In this document: positions 57,787 to 64,000 of the stretch, piece by piece
Numbering within the stretch: position 1 is the stretch's first letter
How the letters are laid out: each line of letters begins with the position of its first letter
Notes under the pieces: generated by a model
What the model saw: the letters and a program-made list of their open reading frames with translations, nothing else
Told to the model about the DNA's origin: nothing
Database searches by the model: none
Source of the DNA: Sphingomonas turrisvirgatae
Lineage (GTDB): Bacteria; Pseudomonadota; Alphaproteobacteria; Sphingomonadales; Sphingomonadaceae
Reading direction: 5' to 3'
DNA length: 64,000 nt
NCBI RefSeq assembly: GCF_001721295.1
Contig: NZ_MDDS01000017.1
Span: 1 to 64,000 of the forward strand
Program-made: the position numbers and the translations under genes

Positions 57787-58101
57787 TTACCCCCACTCGT
57801 ACGTCAGCGGCGCCTCGCGAAATGCGAACCGATCGATATGTCGCTCGACCGCGCCCTTCAGCCCGTCCAGCTGACCGTCCGCGCTTGCATCGATGCGGAT
57901 CGCCATGCCGTCGGGTCTGGCGTCCAGCGTCACCAGCGCATCCGCCGGCCAATCGGCTCCGCGCGCATCCTTGGGAAACACGATCGTCCCACGATCGGCG
58001 GTAAACTCGACCTTCAGATTATGCTCCCAATGCTTGCACAGCTGCTGAAGATAGCGGCTCGCCTTGTCGGTCCTGGCGAAACCCGTCGCGCTGACCATCA
58101 C
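57787..58101 (-). CDS. DUF2218 protein
   Basis: 104 aa. VSATGFARTDKASRYLQQLCKHWEHNLKVEF opening and a LERHIDRFAFREAP-type C-terminal helix match DUF2218. Function unknown; occurs near siderophore or PadR-regulated genes. Its ATG overlaps the PadR stop by 4 nt, so the pair forms an operon. Confidence 0.87.
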   Translation of the reverse strand: MMVSATGFARTDKASRYLQQLCKHWEHNLKVEFTADRGTIVFPKDARGADWPADALVTLDARPDGMAIRIDASADGQLDGLKGAVERHIDRFAFREAPLTYEWG

Positions 58102-58688
58102 AGCCGCTCGATCTTGCGCGCGGCCTCGTCGATCAGCTCCGCGACCGCGTGCAGCGTCTCCTGCGAAACCTCGCCATCCCCCAGCCGGTGCTGCAGCACC
58201 GTGCGCAAATTGCCCATGGCGCGCCGCACCGGGCTGCCATGGCTGCGCGAGCGCATCGCGCCGATTCCGGCAAGTCGCTCGAACAGCGCCTCGACCTCCT
58301 CTTCGCGCTCCGTCAGATGCGCCTGCCCGGCCGTCGTGATCGCGAACACCTTCTTGGCGTCGTCGCTCGCCTGTTCGGCGATCAGGCCCATGTCAGCCAG
58401 CATGGTCAGGGTCGGGTAGACCACCCCCGGGCTTGGCGCATAGGCGCCGCCGGTACGGTCCTCGATCTCGCGGATCAGGTCATAGCCGTGGCGCGGCCCT
58501 TCCTCGATCAGTTTGAGCAGGACCAGCCGCAATTCGTCGCCGGCGAACATCCGCCGCCGACCGCGCCCTGGCCCGCCGTCGGCATTGATGTCCCACTCGA
58601 CCGTGAACGGCCCCCATTTGCCCCGGCCTCGTGGCCCGAAATGCCCGGCCATGCCGCGATGATGATGATGAAGATTACCTCGAAACAT
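58098..58688 (-). CDS. PadR family transcriptional regulator with His-rich N-terminus
   Basis: 196 aa. Winged helix DELRLVLLKLIEEGPRHGYDLIREIEDRTGGAYAPSPGVVYPTLTMLADMGLI is the PadR signature. Ahead of it is an unusual basic leader of about 45 residues including HHHH and a Gly/Arg stretch. The C-domain dimerizes. It co-transcribes with DUF2218 and probably represses its own operon at the palindrome at 58723-58734. Confidence 0.9.
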   Translation of the reverse strand: MFRGNLHHHHRGMAGHFGPRGRGKWGPFTVEWDINADGGPGRGRRRMFAGDELRLVLLKLIEEGPRHGYDLIREIEDRTGGAYAPSPGVVYPTLTMLADMGLIAEQASDDAKKVFAITTAGQAHLTEREEEVEALFERLAGIGAMRSRSHGSPVRRAMGNLRTVLQHRLGDGEVSQETLHAVAELIDEAARKIERL

Positions 58689-58722
58689 TTCAGACCTTCC
58701 GTATCCGAGTCGTGATGCTTCT

Positions 58723-58734
58723 AAGATATATCTT
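58723..58734. promoter_or_regulatory. AT-rich palindrome, candidate PadR operator
   Basis: AAGATATATCTT, a perfect 12-bp palindrome flanked by CTA and GTAG, in a very GC-rich genome, 34 bp upstream of the padR start codon. Size, AT content and position fit an autoregulatory PadR site. Confidence 0.6.
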
Positions 58735-58832
58735 TGTAGTTAGCGTGCAAGGCTCGAGAGAGCGGAGGATCCCGTAACCTTTGCTGAAGCACTGCCATTG
58801 AGGCGGGCGGCTCTCGCCTCTATCTGCGGATC

Positions 58833-60158
58833 ATGCCCGATCTGTTCGGCGGCCTCGACCCCGCCACGCCCCCCGATGACACCGCACCGGCCGGCCCGCT
58901 CGCCGACCGCTTGCGCCCGCAGCAGCTCGCCGATGTCGTCGGGCAAGGCCATCTCACCGGGCCGGACGGTGCGATCGGACGGATGGTCGCGGCAGGCAAG
59001 CTCAGCTCAATCATCCTGTGGGGGCCGCCGGGCACCGGGAAGACTACGATCGCCCGCCTGCTCGCCGATGCAGTCGGGCTGCGCTTCGTCGCGATCAGCG
59101 CCGTATTCTCCGGTGTGGCCGACCTTAAAAAGGTGTTCGCCGAAGCGAAGGAACACGCCAGATTGGGTCGTCGCACGCTCCTGTTCGTGGACGAGATCCA
59201 CCGCTTCAACCGCAGCCAGCAAGACGGCTTCCTCCCCTTTGTCGAGGACGGCACGGTCACGCTCATCGGCGCCACTACGGAAAACCCAAGCTTCGAACTG
59301 AACGCAGCGCTGCTCAGCCGCGCGCAGGTCCTGATCCTGCGCCGTCTCGATCACCCTGCATTGACCCTGCTGCTTGACCGCGCCGAACAGCTGGAGGGCC
59401 GCCCCCTCCCCCTCACGCCCGAAGCGCGCGACGCACTCGTCGCGAGCGCCGATGGCGACGGCCGTTTTCTGCTCAACCAGGCCGAAACCCTGTTCTCCGT
59501 CAGCTTCGAGGCGCCGCTCGACTCCGCGCAGCTCGGCGACTTTCTTCAACGCCGCGTCGCCGTCTACGACAAGGACCGCGAGGGCCATTACAACCTCAAC
59601 TCCGCGCTTCACAAATCGATCCGCGGCAGCGACCCGCAGGCCGCGCTCTACTATCTGGCCCGCATGCTGACCGCCGGCGAGGAGCCGCTCTACGTGCTGC
59701 GCCGCCTGGTCCGCACGGCGGTGGAGGACATCGGGCTTGCCGATCCCAACGCCCTGTCGGTCTGTCTGGCCGCCAAGGAAACGTACGAATTCCTCGGCAG
59801 CCCGGAGGGCGAACTCGCCATCGTTCAGGCATGCCTCTACCTTGCGACGGCACCCAAATCGAACGCCGGCTATATGGCGATGAAGTCTGCGTTCCGCGTC
59901 GCGAAGGAAACCGGCAGCCTCATGCCGCCACAGAACATCCTGAATGCGCCCACCAAGCTGATGAAGCAGATCGGCTATGGCAAGGGCTACAGCTACGATC
60001 ACGATGCCGAAGGCGGCTTTTCCGGCGACAATTACTGGCCCGACGAGCTTCCGCCACAGACCTTCTACACCCCAACCGAACGCGGGCTGGAAAAGCGCAT
60101 CGCCGAGCGCATGGCCTGGTGGGATGCGCGCCGCCGCGAATTGCAAGGTGAGCACTGA
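58833..60158 (+). CDS. rarA: replication-associated recombination protein RarA
   Basis: 441 aa AAA+ clamp-loader-like ATPase. Walker A WGPPGTGKTTIARLL, Walker B LLFVDEIHRFN, sensor region IGATTENPSFELNAALLSR and the C-terminal tetramerization domain. Acts at stalled replication forks. Ends inside the next gene's start region (overlap of 11 nt with GTG 60148). Confidence 0.95.
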   Translation: MPDLFGGLDPATPPDDTAPAGPLADRLRPQQLADVVGQGHLTGPDGAIGRMVAAGKLSSIILWGPPGTGKTTIARLLADAVGLRFVAISAVFSGVADLKKVFAEAKEHARLGRRTLLFVDEIHRFNRSQQDGFLPFVEDGTVTLIGATTENPSFELNAALLSRAQVLILRRLDHPALTLLLDRAEQLEGRPLPLTPEARDALVASADGDGRFLLNQAETLFSVSFEAPLDSAQLGDFLQRRVAVYDKDREGHYNLNSALHKSIRGSDPQAALYYLARMLTAGEEPLYVLRRLVRTAVEDIGLADPNALSVCLAAKETYEFLGSPEGELAIVQACLYLATAPKSNAGYMAMKSAFRVAKETGSLMPPQNILNAPTKLMKQIGYGKGYSYDHDAEGGFSGDNYWPDELPPQTFYTPTERGLEKRIAERMAWWDARRRELQGEH

Positions 60159-61008
60159 CCGCTTCGCCCGCTTCGCCGCGATCGATTGGTCCGGCGCGAA
60201 GGGCAGCCGCCATCCCGGCATCGCGCTCGCGGTCTGCGGGATCGGCAATGCCGCGCCGGCGCTGGTCGCACCACCGACAAAGGCCTGGTCGCGCACAGCC
60301 ATCGGCGAGTGGATCGAGGCTCATGCCGACGAGCCGCTGCTGATCGGCTTCGACATGAGTTTCTGTGCGCCGATCCTGGATCGTGGCGCCTATCTTCCCG
60401 GCGAAAGCAGCGCCCCCAATGCGCGCGCCTTTTGGGCCTATGTCGATGCGAACAGTCCGGACGAGGACCTCGGTGCCGCAAGCTTCCTCGACAGCCGGCG
60501 TGGCCGGCATTTCTATCTAGGCGCGGCCGACGGTCCCAAGGCCGACTTCATGCACTTCCGCCGCTGCGAGCAGCATTTCAACGCTTCGGGCGGCGGCAAG
60601 GTAACCACGGTCTACGATGCGATCGGCGCGGCGCAGGTCGCCAAGGCCAGTTTCGCCGGCATGCGCCTGCTCCACCGCCTGTCGGGCAAGGTCGCGATCT
60701 GGCCATTCGACCCGGTGCCGCCGAGCGGCGCGGTGATCGTCGAGATCTACACCGCCATCGCCGCACGCGCTGCCGGCCTGCGCAAAGGACGCTCGAAGAT
60801 CCGCGATGCGCAAGCGCTCGATGAGGCCCTCGCTCAACTCGGCTCGCGCCCTCACATGCCGCTCGCACGCCATGACGACCATTCGACCGACGCGATCCTG
60901 ACTGCCGCATGGCTGCGTGCCAATGCCGGCCGACACGATCTGTGGCATCCGCCGGCACTCACGCCCGAAGTCTCGCGAACAGAGGGCTGGACCTTCGGCA
61001 TCAGTTGA
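60148..61008 (+). CDS. DUF429-like, probable RNase H-fold protein
   Basis: 286 aa. Not a standard annotation, but the layout resembles DUF429-type proteins: opening AAIDWSGAKG with Asp13, then FDMSFCAP, the G-rich LLHRLSGKVAIWPFD segment, an acidic VIVEIYTAIAARA and a C-terminal DDHSTDAILTA. These acidic positions mirror RNase H-like active sites. Start GTG 60148 lies within the rarA end (coupled translation), suggesting a partner function in DNA repair. Confidence 0.6.
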   Translation: MSTDRFARFAAIDWSGAKGSRHPGIALAVCGIGNAAPALVAPPTKAWSRTAIGEWIEAHADEPLLIGFDMSFCAPILDRGAYLPGESSAPNARAFWAYVDANSPDEDLGAASFLDSRRGRHFYLGAADGPKADFMHFRRCEQHFNASGGGKVTTVYDAIGAAQVAKASFAGMRLLHRLSGKVAIWPFDPVPPSGAVIVEIYTAIAARAAGLRKGRSKIRDAQALDEALAQLGSRPHMPLARHDDHSTDAILTAAWLRANAGRHDLWHPPALTPEVSRTEGWTFGIS

Positions 61009-61025
61009 CGCAAAGCGCGTCCCGT

Positions 61026-61101
61026 GCCGGCTTAGCTCAGCTGGTAGAGCAGCGGTTTTGTAAACCGAAGGTCACGGGTTCGATCCCTGTAGCCGGCACC
61101 A
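61026..61101 (+). tRNA. tRNA-Thr (anticodon TGT)
   Basis: 76-nt cloverleaf: acceptor GCCGGCT / AGCCGGC with encoded CCA, D arm TTAGCTCAGCTGGTAGAGC, anticodon arm CGGTT-TTGTAAA-AACCG giving anticodon TGT, T arm with loop TTCGATC. Decodes ACA/ACN codons. Confidence 0.96.
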
Positions 61102-61476
61102 CTCGGATCGACATGGTCCGATGACGATATCGGCCTGGCACGCCGATCCGACATCCGCTTAACCGCACCAAGCCGGTTGACCCGCTCGAACATCTGTTGC
61201 GTCCGTTCAGGTCTGCAGCAGACCGTGCAGTCGCATACGGCGAGAACCACCGCCGGTCTGGCGGTGACTGCTAACCCGCCTACGCAGTCGAATAACTGTC
61301 CATAGCGCCGCCGTCGGAACGCGCGGGCGCGCCCTGCTCTGCAACGAGTGGGAAGCTGCCCATCGGGATGGGTGGGACCGTTTGTGGTTTATCGCCGCGC
61401 CCACGCGGATCAACACCCGTCCAACAGCGCACCGGGAGCGACCGGGACGCAAGGCAGATGGAAGAGGATCCCACTG
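61102..61476. other. 375-bp structured intergenic region
   Basis: No gene found on either strand. Several clear inverted repeats lie here: GGTCTGC / GCAGACC near 61211-61225, CACCGCC / GGCGGTG near 61248-61266, and CCCATC / GGGTGGG near 61360-61378. It precedes the methyltransferase-metK-ahcY operon, so promoter and leader functions (possibly regulatory RNA) are likely. I could not match it to a known SAM or SAH riboswitch. Confidence 0.45.
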
Positions 61477-62679
61477 ATGGCAATGATCAGCACCGCGCGT
61501 GAGGCCGATGTCAGCGCCCCTCTCGAGTCCAACGATCGGGGAACGGAGCAGAACTTCAGATTCTACGACAATCGTCAGAAATACCTGATGTTCGTCAACA
61601 CCTGCTCGGAAAAGTGGGTGGTTGCCGAACGCGTAGCGCGCGAGCTTTCCAAGCTGAAGCCGGTGCCCCCTGCGGTGCGTTTCTTCGATGCGGGCATGGG
61701 GGACGGCACGGTCCTGGCGCGCGTGATGCGCTCGATGCACGAGGCATATCCGCGCTTTCCCTTCCTGATCGCGGGCAAGGAAATCAGTCTCGAGGACATC
61801 CGCCTGACCCTCGACAAGATGCCCGACCGCTTTTTCGAGCATCCCGAGACGGTATTGGCGCTGACCAACATTTCCTACGCCGAAGCGCCCAACCTGATGC
61901 CGTCCAAGCCGGAGGCGCGCGCGCGGATGACCTGGAAGGCGGTCCCGCTCAAGGGTGCGACCACGGCAGAGTTCGAACGGCAGATCCTTGAGCTGCAACC
62001 CTTCCTCGCGCAAAACTGGAAGACGAAGGTTTCGGAAAAGACCGGAAGCCTGATCCCCGAAACGCCGACGACCCTGATCCTCTATCGCGAGGATTGCGAG
62101 TTCATGCTGGCCGACCTGATCCCGAAACGTGACCAGCCGGTTGCCGACTATGACCTGGTCATCGCCAGCCAGCCGTTCAGGCTGAGTGCGGCAACCGAAT
62201 TCAAGGCCAAGCGCGTGCTGGCCCCCCTCGCCCGCGCGCTACGTCCGGATGGGCGGCTGCTCGGGATCCATTCGGCCGGCAATGATCCGGGGCTGGAAAT
62301 CGTCCAGATCGTCTGGCCCGGCGAGGACCCGTTCACTACGTCGCGGCATGCGCTGCTTGAGGCAACACGGCAGGCGATGGGCGATGAAGCCGCCAATTTC
62401 CGGTTCGATCCGCTGCCCAGTTCAGAAGCGCTGTTCCGCTATGAAATGCACACGCTGCCCGACGAGATTGACAGCGAGAGCGCCTCGATCGGCACGTCGA
62501 CGCTGCTCGCCGCCTGGAATGCAGCCACCTATGTCGCGCAGATCGACGACGAGCGGCTGGGCGAGGCGATGAGCAGCCCGCTCTATCTGGAGGCGACCCG
62601 CAAGGTCCTGCGCAAGAACGGCGAGCTTTGGTTCAACGACGAAAGCTACGTGATCAGTCGCAAGTCGGGCGCTGCCTGA
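61477..62679 (+). CDS. class I SAM-dependent methyltransferase-like protein
   Basis: 400 aa. SAM-binding motif I is at residues 69-79 (FFDAGMGDGTV), followed by the acidic post-I region FPFLIAGKEIS, motif IV-like DYDLVIASQPFRL and LAPLARALRPDGRLLGIHSAG. A long insert (about 130-200) separates parts of the fold. Substrate unknown. Start ATG 61477 preferred because AGAGGA precedes it by 8 nt. Only 30 bp separate it from metK. Confidence 0.7.
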   Translation: MAMISTAREADVSAPLESNDRGTEQNFRFYDNRQKYLMFVNTCSEKWVVAERVARELSKLKPVPPAVRFFDAGMGDGTVLARVMRSMHEAYPRFPFLIAGKEISLEDIRLTLDKMPDRFFEHPETVLALTNISYAEAPNLMPSKPEARARMTWKAVPLKGATTAEFERQILELQPFLAQNWKTKVSEKTGSLIPETPTTLILYREDCEFMLADLIPKRDQPVADYDLVIASQPFRLSAATEFKAKRVLAPLARALRPDGRLLGIHSAGNDPGLEIVQIVWPGEDPFTTSRHALLEATRQAMGDEAANFRFDPLPSSEALFRYEMHTLPDEIDSESASIGTSTLLAAWNAATYVAQIDDERLGEAMSSPLYLEATRKVLRKNGELWFNDESYVISRKSGAA

Positions 62680-62709
62680 ACCATCCAACCTCGAAAAAGG
62701 GGGAACTGC

Positions 62710-63924
62710 ATGGCCCGCGACACTTATCTGTTTACGTCCGAATCCGTTTCCGAAGGTCACCCTGACAAGGTTTCCGATCAGATCAGCGACGCCATCGTCG
62801 ATCTTTTCTTGTCCAAGGATCCTGAGGCACGCATCGCGTGCGAGACGCTGACGACCACCCAGCTCGTCGTCCTCGCCGGCGAAATTCGCTGCAAGGGCGT
62901 GTATGAAAACGGCGAATGGGCGCCGGGCGCGCAGGACGAGATCGAGAAGACCGTCCGCGATACGGTGAAGCGCATCGGTTACGAGCAGGACGGCTTCCAT
63001 TGGGAAAGCTTCCGCTTCGAGAACAACCTGCACGGCCAGTCGGCACACATCGCGCAGGGCGTCGATGCGTCGGGCAACAAGGACGAGGGCGCGGGCGATC
63101 AGGGCATCATGTTCGGCTATGCCGCGAACGACACGCCCGACCTGATGCCGGCGACGCTCTATTACAGCCACAAGATCCTCGAGCAGATGGCGGCCGACCG
63201 CCATTCCAGGAAGGCGCCGTTCCTCGAGCCGGACGCCAAGAGCCAGGTCACGCTGCGCTATGAAGGCAGCAAGCCGGTTGCCTGCACCGCGATCGTCGTC
63301 TCGACCCAGCATGCGCCGGGCTATGACCAAGGCGAAAAGGAAGCCGAGCTTCACGCCTATGTGAAGTCGGTCGTCGCCGACGTGATCCCCGCCGAACTGC
63401 TGTCGGACGAGACTGTCTATCACATCAACCCGACCGGCAGCTTCGAGATCGGCGGTCCGGACGGTGACGCTGGCCTTACCGGCCGCAAGATCATCGTCGA
63501 CACCTATGGCGGCGCAGCGCCGCACGGCGGCGGCGCGTTTTCGGGCAAGGATCCGACCAAGGTCGACCGCTCAGCGGCCTACATCACCCGCTATCTCGCA
63601 AAGAACATCGTCGCCGCGGGCCTCGCGCAGCGCTGCACGATCCAGCTCGCCTATGCGATCGGCGTGTCGAAGCCGCTCTCGCTCTATGTCGACACGCACG
63701 GCACCGGCACGGTCGGCGACGACCAGATCGAGGCAGCGATCGGCAAGATCGAGAAGCTTGGCGGCCTGACGCCGCGCGGCATCCGCACGCATCTCGGCCT
63801 CAACAAACCCATTTACGCGAAGACCGCAGCTTACGGCCATTTCGGCCGGGCCTCCGACGGCGACTTCTTCCCATGGGAGCGGACTGATTTGGTCGATGAT
63901 CTCAAGGCTGCAATGGCCGCCTGA
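62710..63924 (+). CDS. metK: methionine adenosyltransferase (SAM synthetase)
   Basis: 404 aa; makes S-adenosylmethionine from Met and [31 protein letters not shown] hexapeptide motif (GDQG) and [19 protein letters not shown] are all intact. Preceded by GGGGGAA ribosome binding site. Co-oriented with methyltransferase upstream and ahcY 32 bp downstream. Confidence 0.97.
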   Translation: MARDTYLFTSESVSEGHPDKVSDQISDAIVDLFLSKDPEARIACETLTTTQLVVLAGEIRCKGVYENGEWAPGAQDEIEKTVRDTVKRIGYEQDGFHWESFRFENNLHGQSAHIAQGVDASGNKDEGAGDQGIMFGYAANDTPDLMPATLYYSHKILEQMAADRHSRKAPFLEPDAKSQVTLRYEGSKPVACTAIVVSTQHAPGYDQGEKEAELHAYVKSVVADVIPAELLSDETVYHINPTGSFEIGGPDGDAGLTGRKIIVDTYGGAAPHGGGAFSGKDPTKVDRSAAYITRYLAKNIVAAGLAQRCTIQLAYAIGVSKPLSLYVDTHGTGTVGDDQIEAAIGKIEKLGGLTPRGIRTHLGLNKPIYAKTAAYGHFGRASDGDFFPWERTDLVDDLKAAMAA

Positions 63925-63956
63925 ATCCCCCTTTTTTGATGTTTAAGGAATACCAA

Positions 63957-64000
63957 ATGGCCACCGTGCTCGAAAAGACCGATTACGTCGTCAAGGACCT
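63957..64000 (+). CDS. ahcY: adenosylhomocysteinase, 5' end (runs off the window)
   Basis: Only 14 codons are visible: MATVLEKTDYVVKD, the typical alphaproteobacterial AhcY beginning, with AAGGAA 8 nt upstream. AhcY hydrolyses S-adenosylhomocysteine, removing the product inhibitor of methyltransferases. Assignment from the short N-terminus plus metK context. Confidence 0.75.
   Translation, partial: MATVLEKTDYVVKD

Noticed and set aside
62680-62709. SAM-sensing riboswitch directly before metK
   Set aside because: Only 30 bp lie between the methyltransferase stop and metK, just enough for a ribosome binding site, too short for known SAM riboswitches. The candidate region was moved to 61102-61476.

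Overview
The window is a high-GC chromosomal segment from an alphaproteobacterium, most probably a sphingomonad (Sphingomonas or a close relative). This is inferred from protein character and gene order, not from a database search. Supporting points are a zapA-6S RNA-formyltetrahydrofolate cyclo-ligase-DUF2842 block, a type III ornithine decarboxylase, a ribosomal protein S5 with a long Gly/Arg-rich N-terminal extension, and a tkt-gap-pgk-class I aldolase cluster. I see no insertion sequence, prophage, integron, plasmid function or CRISPR array. This is core chromosome with small accessory genes between housekeeping blocks.

Layout: 1-5.5 kb holds a tRNA-Pro 3' end, an odd alpha/beta hydrolase, a small secreted protein, a lipocalin, a two-TM mini-protein, ferredoxin-NADP reductase, a PLP threonine/serine dehydratase and ornithine decarboxylase, closed by a strong terminator. 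5.5-22.8 kb is one minus-strand ribosomal super-cluster, str + S10 + spc (rpsL-rpsG-fusA-tuf-rpsJ-rplC ... rplO-secY-adk). It stops after adk without rpsM-rpsK-rpoA-rplQ. It carries several strong hairpins, including one in an unusually wide (about 370 bp) rpsJ-rplC gap.

23-38 kb is a mixed set: secreted amidohydrolase and MAPEG protein, GFA-type protein, DUF4142 lipoprotein, pyruvate dehydrogenase E3 and E2, thioesterase, UspA-like protein, M28 peptidase, RcnB-like protein, free-Met-sulfoxide reductase, ArfB, an RluA-type pseudouridine synthase, a DODA-type dioxygenase, wrbA, pirin and a divergent LysR regulator with a nested palindromic operator candidate. 37-44.4 kb holds an iron-permease-like protein, thiE and the central carbon block fda-pgk-MOSC-gap-tkt (minus strand).

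44.5-61 kb is mostly plus-strand: a 60-aa protein, zapA, 6S RNA, formyl-THF cyclo-ligase, DUF2842, PRC-barrel protein, M1 peptidase, then the overlapping run cvpA, IscU-like, KefB-like antiporter and DUF423. After these come a DUF4403 lipoprotein, an EamA transporter, an LprI-like protein, radA, a YghU-like GST, a GT4 glycosyltransferase, DUF2218 + PadR, rarA and a probable RNase H-fold protein. 61-64 kb holds tRNA-Thr(TGT), a structured intergenic region, and an apparent methyl-cycle operon: SAM-dependent methyltransferase, metK and the start of ahcY (cut by the window end).

No spectacular unknown system is evident. The most informative leads are the methyltransferase-metK-ahcY operon, the hairpin that buries the ribosome binding site of the DUF4142 lipoprotein, the operator palindromes at the LysR and PadR genes, the structured gaps in the ribosomal cluster, and the alpha/beta hydrolase that lacks both its N-terminus and its nucleophile.
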